A stretch of 38,051 nt of DNA, from positions 1 through 38,051 of the forward strand of contig JANXTO010000116.1 of NCBI GenBank assembly GCA_025352365.1, given 5' to 3'. Both the position numbers and the translations under genes were made by a program. The notes under the pieces were generated by a model that had not been told where the DNA came from, did not search any database, and saw nothing but the letters and a program-made list of their open reading frames with translations. The DNA comes from Undibacterium sp. (lineage in GTDB: Bacteria > Pseudomonadota > Gammaproteobacteria > Burkholderiales > Burkholderiaceae_D). Of the stretch, positions 7,812 to 18,200 are shown in pieces; within the stretch, counting starts at the first letter, position 1, and each line of letters begins with the position of its first letter.

Positions 7812-8516
7812 ATGACTGAAGTCCCCGCACTAGAGTGCCGCGCCCTAAAGAAAAGTTATGCCGATGGACGCATTGTGTTATCCGGTTTGGATTTCACACT
7901 ACAGGCGGGTGAATACATTGCGATCATGGGCGAATCTGGTGTCGGTAAATCTACCTTGCTCAATATGATTGCCGGACTGGATACGCCAGATTCTGGAAGC
8001 GTTTTGATCGATGGTGCGATCATGTCGCAACTGACCGATGACCAAGCGACCCGCTTACGCCGTCAGAAGCTAGGATTTATTTTTCAGGCTTTTCATGTCT
8101 TACCCCACTTAACTTTGATGCAAAACATCAGCCTGCCACTCTTGCTCAATGGCGAGTCGCCTGTGCGTGCTGTACAGATGCTCAAAGCAGTTGGTCTGGA
8201 TGGACGAGGCAGTGATTTTCCTCGTCAATTGTCCGGAGGAGAGCTACAGCGTGTCGCCATTGCCCGCGCACTGGTGCATCGACCTACACTGGTCATGGCT
8301 GATGAACCGACCGGCAATCTGGACCCGGCCACGGCGCAGGGGATCTTAAAATTATTGCGTGATGAAATTAAAGCCAATGGTGCGTCCGCCATCATGGTGA
8401 CCCATTCCATGGCAGCGGCATCGACGGCAGACCGGATTTTGATATTGACCAGTGACGGGCTGCATCCGCTGGCTCCGAGAACAGAGCACATTGCTGCATC
8501 TCTCCATGCTGAGTAG
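7812..8516 (+). CDS. ABC transporter ATPase, LolD/MacB/YbbA type
   Basis: A 234-residue nucleotide-binding subunit with Walker A GESGVGKST (about residues 38-46), Q-loop in FIFQAFHVLP, signature LSGGE, Walker B LVMADEP and an H-loop MVTHS. The LPHLTLMQNI stretch and the downstream FtsX permease place it in the LolD/MacB/YbbA subgroup. These use ATP for mechanical work on envelope substrates rather than ordinary import. The gene overlaps the permease gene by 11 bases, which makes this pairing firm. It resembles AttE of AttEFGH-type systems because a lipocalin gene of the AttH/CrtC family follows the permease. Confidence 0.92.
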   Translation: MTEVPALECRALKKSYADGRIVLSGLDFTLQAGEYIAIMGESGVGKSTLLNMIAGLDTPDSGSVLIDGAIMSQLTDDQATRLRRQKLGFIFQAFHVLPHLTLMQNISLPLLLNGESPVRAVQMLKAVGLDGRGSDFPRQLSGGELQRVAIARALVHRPTLVMADEPTGNLDPATAQGILKLLRDEIKANGASAIMVTHSMAAASTADRILILTSDGLHPLAPRTEHIAASLHAE

Positions 8517-11097
8517 TTTACACACGCAACTAATGAAATGGCTAGTGTTTGGCGAATGGCGTGCGCATCCAGTACGCGCCATGGCTGCGATCGCCGCGAT
8601 TGCCTTGGGCGTTGCTTTGGGCTTCGCAATTGACCTGATCAATGGTACTGCATTAAATGAGTTTTCTGCCGCCGCCAAAAGCTTGACAGGGCAATCTGAT
8701 TTGCAAGTACGTGGTAGCCAAAGCCTGTTTGATGAGTCGGTTTATCCTTTGCTTGCCGAGCACCAAGGCGTAACTCTGGCGAATCCTGTTTTAGAAATTG
8801 ACGCAACAGTGCCAGGACAGCGCAGTGCCCTGAAGATACTTGGGATTGATGTTTTTCAGGCGATGGAATTGGCTCCGGATTTAATCGGAGTACCGCAGAT
8901 TGACCATCCGTTTGATACCTTGTCTGATGACGCCATCTTTTTATCGCCAGCCGCGCAAGAATGGCTTGCGGTCAAGCCTGGAGATCAGTTGCGCTTACAA
9001 AGTGGTACTGACGTCGTCTCACTACGGGTAGCTGGTGGCATTGTCAGGGCACGTCCCGGACAACGGATTGCTGTGATGGATATCGCTACTGCGCAGTGGC
9101 GCTTTGGGCGAATCGGTAAGTTGTCGCGGATTGATTTGAAACTGGACAGCGGCATCTCCCGTGATGCTTTTCGTCGCAGCTTATCTAAAGAATTTGCGAA
9201 TGAATCGACGAACGAATTTGCGAATAAACTTAATAAGCATTTATTGATCACAGAGAGTGCAGATCAGGAGACGCGCAGTGCCAACATGTCGCGTGCTTAT
9301 CGCGTTAATTTGAACGTGCTTGCTTTGGTCGCCTTATTCACCGGCGCATTTTTGATTTTTTCAACACAGGCTTTATCGGTGTTGCGTCGGCGTTCTCAGT
9401 TTGCATTGTTGCGTGTGATTGGAATGACACGGTCATTGTTGCTGCGTCAAATTTTGTTAGAAGGCGGAGTGCTTGGCGCACTCGGATCCCTGATTGGACT
9501 TGGCGCCGGATATGCTATGGCCGCACTGGCGTTACGTTTTTTTGGTGGCGATTTGGGTGGAGGTTATTTTCCCGGCGTCCAGCCTAGTGTGCAGTTTGAT
9601 CTACTGTCTGCTGTGATTTTCTTCGTGCTTGGAACAGGTATCGCATTGCTTGGGAGTTTGGTGCCGGCTTTAGAAGCGGCACGTGCGCAGCCTGGACCTG
9701 CATTAAAGTCCGGTAGTGAGGATGTTGCGATGACGCGCTTCGCATCGCCTTGGCCGGCGATGATATGTCTGGCTTTGGGTGGCGTGCTGACGCAATTGCC
9801 GCCCGTATCCGAATTGCCGGTATTTGGTTATCTGGCGGTCGCTTTATTGCTCATCGGCGGTATTGGATTAATGCCTCGCTGTTCCGCAGTGGTATTCACG
9901 TCTCTCCTGAATTTTCTACAAAGCCGCGCTGCTTTGCTCAGAAAAAATCAGGTCATGTTGCTGGTTCTTGCTCGCCTAGCTAACACGCCAAATCAAGCCT
10001 CAATTGCACTGGGAGGTGTGTTATCGAGTTTTAGTCTGATGGTGGCGATGGCGATTATGGTGTCGAGCTTTAGGGTGTCGGTAGATGATTGGCTGGCGCA
10101 AATATTGTCTGCCAATTTATATGTGCGCACAGCGTCCAACGGTGAGACTGCGGCGATTAGTCCTGCACAACAAAACATGATCAGCACATTGGCAGGTATA
10201 AAGCGCGCAGAGTTTTTGCGCACAAATCCCTTGACGCTAGATATAACACGGCCACCCGTCATCATGATCGCCCGCACGATTGATGCCGCAGATCCCGGGC
10301 GCACCTTGCCGTTGACTGAGGATGTGATAGATGCTACCAAGATCGCAGCAGAGACCATGCCGGTCTGGGTGTCTGAGGCGATGCTGGATTTGTACGGATA
10401 TCGTGTCGGGCAACGCGTGAATTTGCCTGTGGGTACAGGCGTGCATCCATTTACAGTAGCAGGCGTGTGGCGTGACTATGCGAGGCAATCTGGCTCGATA
10501 CAAATTCGCCTATCAGATTATCAGCGGTTGACGTCGGACCTTACTGTGACAGATGCCGCGCTATTTTTTAATCCTGATATAAGTACGGTGTCCGTTATTA
10601 AACAGGTGAGGACGCTACCATTTGGGAATACGGTTGAGTTCGCCGATCCTGGAGAAATACGCGCAATCAGTCTTAAAATTTTTGATCGTAGTTTCGCAGT
10701 CACTTATCTATTGGAAATCGTTGCGATGATGATCGGTCTGTTCGGTGTCGCGGCGACATTTTCAGCGCAAACACTGGCGCGTACCAAAGAGTTTGGGATG
10801 TTGCGCCATGTTGGGGTGACGCGTACACAGATATTACAAATACTGGGTGCAGAGGGAAGTTTGCTGACAGGATTGGGGATTATGGTCGGCTTCGTACTCG
10901 GTTGGATTATTAGTCTGGTGCTGATTTTTATTGTTAATCCTCAGTCATTTCATTGGAGTATGCAAATGCATATTCCGTGGTTGATGCTGGCATCGGTCGC
11001 CGTTTTATTATTGTTATCGTCTGCCGCGACGGCGATGTTGTCAGGTGCGCGCGCCGTAGCCGGTGATTCGGTGCGGGCGGTGAGGGAGGATTGGTAA
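8506..11097 (+). CDS. FtsX-family ABC permease, large fused form
   Basis: An 863-residue permease with an N-terminal membrane helix (about 25-45), a periplasmic domain, and FtsX/MacB-like helix groups near 280-400 and 740-860. Further hydrophobic segments near 430-540 separate two tandem halves, as in YbbP-type proteins. ALLRVIGMTRSLLLRQILLEG and the later GMLRHVGVTRTQILQILGAEG are the repeated FtsX signatures, showing the internal duplication. I chose the ATG at 8506, overlapping the ATPase stop; an in-frame start at 8452 would overlap by 65 bases. In AttEFGH-type operons the permease is two proteins; here it is one. Its TAA overlaps the next ATG (TAATG). Confidence 0.88.
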   Translation: MLSSLHTQLMKWLVFGEWRAHPVRAMAAIAAIALGVALGFAIDLINGTALNEFSAAAKSLTGQSDLQVRGSQSLFDESVYPLLAEHQGVTLANPVLEIDATVPGQRSALKILGIDVFQAMELAPDLIGVPQIDHPFDTLSDDAIFLSPAAQEWLAVKPGDQLRLQSGTDVVSLRVAGGIVRARPGQRIAVMDIATAQWRFGRIGKLSRIDLKLDSGISRDAFRRSLSKEFANESTNEFANKLNKHLLITESADQETRSANMSRAYRVNLNVLALVALFTGAFLIFSTQALSVLRRRSQFALLRVIGMTRSLLLRQILLEGGVLGALGSLIGLGAGYAMAALALRFFGGDLGGGYFPGVQPSVQFDLLSAVIFFVLGTGIALLGSLVPALEAARAQPGPALKSGSEDVAMTRFASPWPAMICLALGGVLTQLPPVSELPVFGYLAVALLLIGGIGLMPRCSAVVFTSLLNFLQSRAALLRKNQVMLLVLARLANTPNQASIALGGVLSSFSLMVAMAIMVSSFRVSVDDWLAQILSANLYVRTASNGETAAISPAQQNMISTLAGIKRAEFLRTNPLTLDITRPPVIMIARTIDAADPGRTLPLTEDVIDATKIAAETMPVWVSEAMLDLYGYRVGQRVNLPVGTGVHPFTVAGVWRDYARQSGSIQIRLSDYQRLTSDLTVTDAALFFNPDISTVSVIKQVRTLPFGNTVEFADPGEIRAISLKIFDRSFAVTYLLEIVAMMIGLFGVAATFSAQTLARTKEFGMLRHVGVTRTQILQILGAEGSLLTGLGIMVGFVLGWIISLVLIFIVNPQSFHWSMQMHIPWLMLASVAVLLLLSSAATAMLSGARAVAGDSVRAVREDW

Positions 11098-12251
11098 TGT
11101 GGAATCAAAAGAAAAGGAATCTTAGCGCTGCTTCGTATTTTTCCATTATTTTCGGCTTGTTATTAGCAGCGTTTGGTGGCGTCAGTCATGCTGCCCCGCC
11201 TGATTTTAGTGTAGTGCAACCGGGCACATCGCTACAATTTCCCACCGACTTTGGTGCCCATCCCACGTTTCGTACTGAATGGTGGTACGTCACTGGCTGG
11301 CTAGACACACCGGATCATCAAGCGCTCGGCTTTCAGATTACGTTCTTCCGTTCGGCAACCGATCACGACCGTAACAACCCCAGCGCGTTTGCACCATCGC
11401 AGCTAGTGATTGCGCATGCCGCTCTCTCTGATCCTAAGCTCGGGCATCTGTTACATGATCAAAAAAGCGCTCGCTCCGGTTTTGGTCTCGCGTATGCCAA
11501 AGTAGGGAATACGGATGTGAAATTGAGTGATTGGCATTTGCTGCGAAACACTGATGGTAGTTATCAGGCGCAAGTGCGTACGCGTGACTTCTCACTACAG
11601 TTACAGCTCACACCAACACAGCCACTCTTGCTGCAAGGCGAGGCCGGTTATTCCCGTAAAGGACCAAAACCAGAGCAAGCAAGCTATTACTATAGTGAAC
11701 CTCAACTGAAAGTGTCGGGTAAGCTGATGCGGTCAAATAGCTCTGCTGCTGTGTCTGAAAGTGCCGTCAAGTTGGGATCACCTAACATGGAGGTGCAGGG
11801 TAAAGCTTGGCTAGATCACGAATGGTCTACCAGCGTACTGGATGCGCAAGCCACAGGCTGGGATTGGCTCGGTGCCAATCTGGATAATGGTGACGTGCTG
11901 ATGGCGTTTCAAATCCGTAATCAACGCGGTGAGACTGTCTGGTCACATGCAACGTTGCGCGATAAATCTGGCCAAGCTACACAATTTTTGCCAGAGCAAA
12001 TTCGCTTCCAACCTGTGCGCACATGGCGCTCACCTCGCACTAATGCAACTTATCCGGTTGCCACCACGATCTCTACTGCAAATACACAGTGGCAAATCAC
12101 GCCTCTACAAGACGATCAGGAATTGGATTCGCGTCGCTCAACTGGGGCGGTATATTGGGAAGGAGCTGTCACGATCCAGAAAGATGGCAAGCGAGTCGGT
12201 CAAGGGTATTTGGAGATGACTGGCTATGTTAAACCGATGAAATTGCAATGA
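11097..12251 (+). CDS. Secreted CrtC/AttH-type lipocalin-like protein
   Basis: A 384-residue protein of the family often labelled carotenoid 1,2-hydratase or hydroxyneurosporene synthase. A signal peptide (about 1-34, ending SHAA) is followed by the family motifs FRTEWWYVTGWL, then DHEWS and GWDWLGANLDNGDVL; the two lipocalin-like halves cover the rest. The start ATG 11097 shares a base with the permease stop and has GAGGGAGGA six bases upstream. A TTG at 11091 is less likely. No carotenoid genes are nearby, so an enzyme role in carotenoid synthesis is doubtful. The context instead suggests a periplasmic partner of the ABC transporter, as proposed for AttH. Confidence 0.85.
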   Translation: MWNQKKRNLSAASYFSIIFGLLLAAFGGVSHAAPPDFSVVQPGTSLQFPTDFGAHPTFRTEWWYVTGWLDTPDHQALGFQITFFRSATDHDRNNPSAFAPSQLVIAHAALSDPKLGHLLHDQKSARSGFGLAYAKVGNTDVKLSDWHLLRNTDGSYQAQVRTRDFSLQLQLTPTQPLLLQGEAGYSRKGPKPEQASYYYSEPQLKVSGKLMRSNSSAAVSESAVKLGSPNMEVQGKAWLDHEWSTSVLDAQATGWDWLGANLDNGDVLMAFQIRNQRGETVWSHATLRDKSGQATQFLPEQIRFQPVRTWRSPRTNATYPVATTISTANTQWQITPLQDDQELDSRRSTGAVYWEGAVTIQKDGKRVGQGYLEMTGYVKPMKLQ

Positions 12252-12272
12252 GGAATAGCCAATGCGAATTAG

Positions 12273-12355
12273 ATATACTCCCAATCAGTATATTTAGTTG
12301 TCCATATAATGATTGGACGATAGGGTGTATTTATTAAAATTCATGGGGAGTATAT
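12273..12355 (+). repeat. 83-bp MITE-like element, copy 2
   Basis: Left end ATATACTCCC (12273-12282) and right end GGGGAGTATAT (12345-12355) are near-perfect inverted copies, the best pair of the three. The core holds a GTCCA/TGGAC stem and the shared GATTGGACGAT motif (12311-12321). This copy is also 83 bp, but its core motif lies ten bases further left than in copies 1 and 3. It sits 21 bases after the lipocalin stop, between convergent genes. Confidence 0.75.
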
Positions 12356-12455
12356 AGAAATTGATGTGCAAATTTAGTTTTTTACATTAAAAATCCCATC
12401 GCCTGCAAGTCGATTCAGACTGTCCCGTTTAAACTCAATTTTCGCTCTAAAAAAC

Positions 12456-13922
12456 TCAACGCCTGTTCGATTTACTATCTTCGCTACTATCCCATCCGCC
12501 ACCCATGGCCTTGATCAGATACACCGACGTCAGCATTTGCTGACCGTTGATTTGTACTGCCTGACGTTGATTATTTAACAGAGTTTGCTGCGCTGTGATG
12601 ACGTTTAAATAGGTGTCCAGGCCGCCTGTGTAGCGATCGTTAGCGAGATCTAGCACGCGTTGCGAGCTGCGTACACTGGCGTTTGCTTGTTTGCCGGCGT
12701 CGTTTAGGATGCTTAATCCGGTCATGCCATCTTCAACCTCTTGCATGGCAACCAGTACGCTTTGACGATAACTGGCGACGGATGCTTTGTAGGACGCCTC
12801 GCTGATTTTAACCGTCGCGTTAGTTTTACCTGCATCAAACAGGGTTTGTGTCAGTGCTGTGCCTAAAGACCATAATAAGCTGGGGGCGCTAAATAAATTG
12901 CTGATCTGATTGGCATCCCAGCCGCCGTTGGTTTGTAGCAGCAGGGTAGGAAAATAAGCAGATCGGGCGACACCGATATTGGCATTGGCTGCGGCAACGG
13001 CGCGTTCGTTTGCGGCGATGTCGGGACGTCGCTGCAACACATCAGAGGGCAAACCTACCGGCAATGTGGTTAGTAGCATTTTAGCCATCGACGGCGCTAG
13101 CTTAAAATTGGCTGCTGGCGTACCTGTCATGGTGGCTAAGGCATGTTCATATTGTGCGCGGCGGTTCTGCAATAAACTGAGTTGCGTTTTACTCGCGTCA
13201 AGCAAGGCCTGTTGTTGTGCCAGATCGAGGCCGGATGCAATGCCCAATTCGTGTCGGGCATCAATGAAGTTCAACGCTTTTTCCTGCAAAGTAACACCTT
13301 GATTCAACACATCGATTTCGTTATCAAGGGCACGCAGATTAAAGTAATCAGCAGCGAGTTCTGAAGTCAGTACTAAGCGTGTATTTTCAAAATCGGCAGC
13401 CGCTTGCTCTGAGCTTGCCCGTGCGCTGGCCACGGTGTTGCGGACACGACCAAATAAGTCGGCTTCATAATTCACCGCGAATCCAAGCTGAAAATTATTT
13501 TGTACTGTCGATTGGTTTGCCGTGTTGTAGGACGCGAGCGGGCGGTCAGCCGAGGTTTTTTGGCGCGCAGCACCAGCTTGTAATCCGACTTGCGGAAATA
13601 AGCCAGCCGCGCTAACACTCACCTGGGCACGTGCCTGTTCCAGATGCGCAACCGCTACTTGTAATGTTTGATTTTGGGTGATCGCTTGTTGTTCTAGCTG
13701 GTTTAGTTGCGGGTCCTGAAATATCAGCCACCACTGTCCTTTGGGGATGTGATCTGCTGGCACACCTTGCACAAAGGGTGCGGTGGATTGCCATGCAGCC
13801 GGCATCACGATTTCTGGCTTTTTGTAGTCTGGTGCACTGGAGCAACCAGCTAACAATGCTATCGGTACCAACAACGCTAGGATGGTTGGTGCTCCTGTGG
13901 AAGAAATGCGAGCTGCCTTCAT
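12456..13922 (-). CDS. NodT-family outer-membrane efflux lipoprotein
   Basis: A 488-residue TolC-like outer-membrane factor of the NodT/OprM family. The signal peptide ends in a lipobox, LLAGC, with cysteine at about residue 26, followed by SSAPDYKKPEI. The two OEP repeats are visible as long heptad-rich helices around 70-270 and 290-470, including GLPSDVLQRRPDIAANERAV, which is highly typical. It forms the trimeric exit duct for the adjacent RND pump. The start overlaps the membrane-fusion gene stop by 4 bases (ATGA on the minus strand), so all three subunits come from one message. No clear intrinsic terminator follows. Confidence 0.94.
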   Translation of the reverse strand: MKAARISSTGAPTILALLVPIALLAGCSSAPDYKKPEIVMPAAWQSTAPFVQGVPADHIPKGQWWLIFQDPQLNQLEQQAITQNQTLQVAVAHLEQARAQVSVSAAGLFPQVGLQAGAARQKTSADRPLASYNTANQSTVQNNFQLGFAVNYEADLFGRVRNTVASARASSEQAAADFENTRLVLTSELAADYFNLRALDNEIDVLNQGVTLQEKALNFIDARHELGIASGLDLAQQQALLDASKTQLSLLQNRRAQYEHALATMTGTPAANFKLAPSMAKMLLTTLPVGLPSDVLQRRPDIAANERAVAAANANIGVARSAYFPTLLLQTNGGWDANQISNLFSAPSLLWSLGTALTQTLFDAGKTNATVKISEASYKASVASYRQSVLVAMQEVEDGMTGLSILNDAGKQANASVRSSQRVLDLANDRYTGGLDTYLNVITAQQTLLNNQRQAVQINGQQMLTSVYLIKAMGGGWDSSEDSKSNRR

Positions 13923-15238
13923 GAGCCTGCCTTCTTTGGTGAGGCATCACTATTAGCTGACTTTTCGGACATTTTTTCTGCCGCTTTTTCCGCCACCTTT
14001 GTCGGTATCACGGTTACCGCGTCGTTATCCGCCAGCGAGTCTGCTGGATTGAGTATGAGTTTGTCAGATAAGCTGATGCCATCTAAAATTTCCAGAGCAT
14101 TACCCAGATCATGTCCGATGCTGACAGTCCGCAGCTTGACATGACTTTGCGCATCTACGACGGCAATTTGAGTACCTTCTGGACGGAACAAAATCACATT
14201 AGACGGAACAATCATGGCATTGGATGTGCCGCTCACAGGGAGCGCAACTTGCACGTAAGAGCCAGATAATAACTTGCCATCTTTATTGTTTAAATTGATT
14301 TCCATCTGCATGGTGCGGGTCGCCGCATCAATCGCACCGGCTGTGCGTGCGACCGTACCCTGGAAAGTCTGACCCGCCATTTCACTCTGAGTCACTTTGA
14401 CCGTGTCGCCAGCCTTGATGCGTTGCGCATAGGCTTGCGGCACATACACATACACTCGCAAAGTATCAACTTGTGCCAGCGTGAACAGCGCACGTCCTGC
14501 ACCGCCATTGCCTGCATCAATCAAGTCGCCGATTTCTACATTGCGCCGTGTTACCACTCCAGAAAACGGGGCGGTAATTTTTTTAAATTCTTCCAGTTTT
14601 TGCAGGCGACGTACGTTAGCTTCGGCGGAGGCAAAGTTTGCCTGAGCCTGCGTAAATGCGCTGGATCGTTCGTTCAATTCTTGCTGGGTTACGGCATCTT
14701 TTTTGCGTAAGGCTTCCCAACGTTCTGCGGACGATTTTGCCAGTTCTAAACTGGATGCAACTTGTTGGCGGGCGGCGATGGCTTGCGCTAATTGCTGGTC
14801 GATTTCTGGTGTGTCGATCTCTGCCAGTACGTCTCCTTTATTCACTTTACTGCCGATGTCTTTATTCCAGCGCAATACATAGCCGCTGCTACGCGCATAA
14901 ATAGGCGATTCGATCATGCCTTGTAGCGTGCCAGGCAAGATTAAGGCGTCGGTATTTCCAGACGCTTTGGCGTTCACCGTAGTGACATAGATTTTGGCGT
15001 GCTCTGCGGTTGATTCTGCTAGTGCGCTCGATTGAATAACGCGCAATCCCATAGTGATGATTGCACCCAGTACCAGCAGCGCTAGCGTTGAGGCACCGAT
15101 CAATTTAGCTCGCTTCAAGATAGGGCCCCGGAGGTGATGTGGATGCTCAGGTGCATGAGGATTGGAATGTTGCTCAGCATTTGCCTCATGGCTTTGCGCG
15201 CTATGTATGCCAAGGACGGCGTGGCGTTGATCAGACAT
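13919..15238 (-). CDS. RND efflux membrane-fusion (periplasmic adaptor) protein
   Basis: A 439-residue HlyD/AcrA-type adaptor. A histidine-rich cytoplasmic segment (about 10-35) precedes one membrane helix (about 45-68). The barrel-sandwich/lipoyl halves (GYVLRWNKDIGSKVNKGDVL and ITAPFSGVVTRRNVEIGDLI) flank an alpha-hairpin at about 145-210. A beta-barrel follows. The C-terminus is a Lys/Ser/Ala-rich tail without domain features. It links the RND pump in the inner membrane to the NodT duct. The gene follows the pump gene with a single-base gap and overlaps the outer-membrane gene by 4 bases. Confidence 0.93.
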   Translation of the reverse strand: MSDQRHAVLGIHSAQSHEANAEQHSNPHAPEHPHHLRGPILKRAKLIGASTLALLVLGAIITMGLRVIQSSALAESTAEHAKIYVTTVNAKASGNTDALILPGTLQGMIESPIYARSSGYVLRWNKDIGSKVNKGDVLAEIDTPEIDQQLAQAIAARQQVASSLELAKSSAERWEALRKKDAVTQQELNERSSAFTQAQANFASAEANVRRLQKLEEFKKITAPFSGVVTRRNVEIGDLIDAGNGGAGRALFTLAQVDTLRVYVYVPQAYAQRIKAGDTVKVTQSEMAGQTFQGTVARTAGAIDAATRTMQMEINLNNKDGKLLSGSYVQVALPVSGTSNAMIVPSNVILFRPEGTQIAVVDAQSHVKLRTVSIGHDLGNALEILDGISLSDKLILNPADSLADNDAVTVIPTKVAEKAAEKMSEKSANSDASPKKAGS

Positions 15239-15239
15239 A

Positions 15240-18200
15240 TCAGGACTTTCCTTCTTCTACAACAGGCGATGATGGAGATGCGGGTGGAGTGTTATTTGTG
15301 ACAGCGCTAGTTTGCTTACGATGTTCCAGATAGCGATGGATGCTGGCAAAGACGATCGGTACAAAAAATAAAGTAGATACCGTCGCAAACAGTAAGCCGC
15401 CGATCACTGCGCGACCGAGCGGGGCATTTTGTTCTGCTCCTTCACCAAGGCCGATTGCCATCGGGATCATACCGATGATCATTGCCAGCGCAGTCATTAA
15501 TACAGGTCTGATGCGGGTAGCACCTGCTTCCAGTGCCGCCGACAGCGGTGGTAATCCATCGTTAAGGCGCTGCCTAGCAAACGAGACCATCAAAATACTA
15601 TTGGCGGTGGCGACCCCCATGGTCATAATCGCACCAGTCAGGGCGGGAACGTTCAGTGTAGTTCCCGTTAAAAATAACATCCAGACGATACCAGCCAAGG
15701 CAGCAGGCAATGCCGTAATGATGATAAAGGCATCTACCCACGATTGGAAATTGACCACGATGAGTAAATACACCAAAACGATCGCCATCAGCAAACCAAT
15801 TCCCAAACCGATGAAAGACGACTTCATCGTTTGTACCTGACCACGGATATCAATCCGCGTGCCGCGTGGCAATGTTGGTCGTAAGTCGTTCACCAGTTTT
15901 TCTACTTGATTGGATACACCGCCCAGATCACGGCCTTCTACGCTGACATACAAATCAATCACAGGTGTGATGTTGTAATGCGAGACCACCGCCATTTGTT
16001 GCGCTGGTTTTACGCTGACCAGATTGCTCAGAATTTGCGAGGGGACGATACCATCGCCCGCTGTATTTGCGACCGCACTGGAGCGTACAGGTATGCGCAG
16101 TAGGGAATTTAAATCACTGATCTGATGTTGTGGCGTTTGCACGGCGATGCTATACACAATGCCATTTACCGGATTGAGCCAGAAAGCAGGTGCAGTCTGG
16201 AAGCTGCCTGACAAAGACACTAGCAGATTCTGTGCGACATCAACCGGATTTAAACCTAGCTGTTTGATCTGGCTACGATCTACGTTTAAGGCTAAGGTAG
16301 GCTGATCCATCCTTTGCTGGATATGTACATCCACTGCACCAGGTATCTGTTTAATCTGCTTCATCAGATCACTGGCGTAGCGGTAATTGGACGGAAGATT
16401 ATTGCCAGCGATCTGGATATCCATTGCTGCCGGTAAGCCGAAGTTCAGAATCTGCGTCACGATATCGGCGGGTTGGAAAAAAAATTCCACACCGGGAAAA
16501 CGCTTTGGCAGTTCACGACGCAGACGCTCGATATACGTCGCGGTCGGACGATGATCTTCGTTCAGTGAGATCAGAATTTCGCCATCCAGTGTGCCTATCG
16601 TGCCTGCATTGCTATAGGACAGATTAATACCGCTATACGGTAAGCCAAGGTTATCGAGTACGGTACCGATTTCTTCTTTTGGGGTCATCTCGCGGATGAC
16701 TTTTTCCACCTCATCGGCGATACGGGCAGTCTCCTCAATCCGAGTACCTGTCGGCGCACGCATATGCAGACGGATCTGACCAGAATCGACGCTAGGGAAG
16801 AAATCTCTTCCTAAGCCAAATACCAAGCCTAAAGACAAGATACAAAATCCGAGGAACATGCCGCCAAACATTTTTCTATGCGTGAGCAGCGTGGATAAGA
16901 TGATGATGTAGCCACCACGAAATTGTTCAAATGCAGCATCAAATTTGCGATATACCCGTTGCAGCAAACTCGGCTTGGCCGCCGGATCAATATGCGAATG
17001 ATCCATCATCAGCATGACCATGGTCGGTACCAGAGTACGTGATAACACATACGATGCCAGCATCGCAAAGACCACGGCTTCTGCCAACGGCACAAACAAA
17101 TAACGTGCAACGCCTGTTAGGAAGAACATTGGCAAAAACACGATACAAATACACAGCGTAGAGACCAGCGCGGGGATGGCGATTTCACCAGCGCCATCCA
17201 GAATAGCTTTATGCAAATCAGAGCCTTGGTGTAAGTGCCGCTCGATATTTTCTATCGTGACGGTCGCATCGTCTACCAGGATGCCGACCGCTAGCGCCAA
17301 TCCGCCCAGAGTCATAATATTGATGGTTTCTCCCATCGCATACAAGGCCAGTATCGATGCCAGAATAGACAAGGGAATCGAGACGGCAATGATGCAGGTG
17401 CTGCGCCAGTTTCCCAAAAATAGCAAAATCATGGCAGCGGTCAATACCGCAGCGATCAGCGCCTCGTGGATAACGCCTGTGATGGCCGCTTTGACAAACA
17501 CAGATTGGTCAAACAGCTGAGTGATCTTTAATTCTTTAGGTAGGGTTTGTAAGGCGGTCGGCAAGATGTTGCGCAGATTATTCACGATGTCCAGCGTTGA
17601 TGAGCCACCGTTCTTGAGTACTGATAACAGTACGCCGCGCTCGCCATTCTGCCGGACAATATTGGTTTGGGGCGAGAAGCCATCGCGTACGCGTGCGACT
17701 TCTGACAGATAAGTCATGGTGCCATTTTTATTCAATACCGGAATGTTGTTCAGCCCGGCAATCGTATCGGGTGAGCCATTCATATTGACGTTGAATTCGG
17801 TCGCACCGATTTTGGCGGTACCGGAGGGCAGTGCTAGATTTTGCGCATTGACAGCGTTGACCACATCGGTTGGCGTCAGCCCTTTTGCCAGTAGCGTTTG
17901 CGTATCCAAATCTACGGACACCAGCCGCGATTTGCCACCAAAAGGGAAGGGCACCGCAGCGCCTGGAATGGTGATTAATTGAGGACGTAAAAAATTGACC
18001 GCGGTATCAAACAGTGATTGCTCATTCATCGTCGCACTCGACAAACCAAGCTGAATGACAGGGATGCTGGATGCCGAATATTTAATCACTAGCGGCGGTG
18101 TAATACCTGCAGGTAGCTGGCGTAATTGCGCTTGTTCGATAGAGACTACTTGTGCAATCGCCGTCTGGATATTGGCATTGGGCTGGAAAAAAATCTTGAT

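Noticed and set aside
11097-12251. Carotenoid 1,2-hydratase activity for the lipocalin protein
   Set aside because: The family name suggests it, but no carotenoid gene is nearby and the gene is fused by overlap into an ABC operon, so I give a family name only.
15340-15840. 166-codon frame opposite the RND pump
   Set aside because: Shadow of the conserved pump sequence on the other strand; no start signal or recognisable motif.
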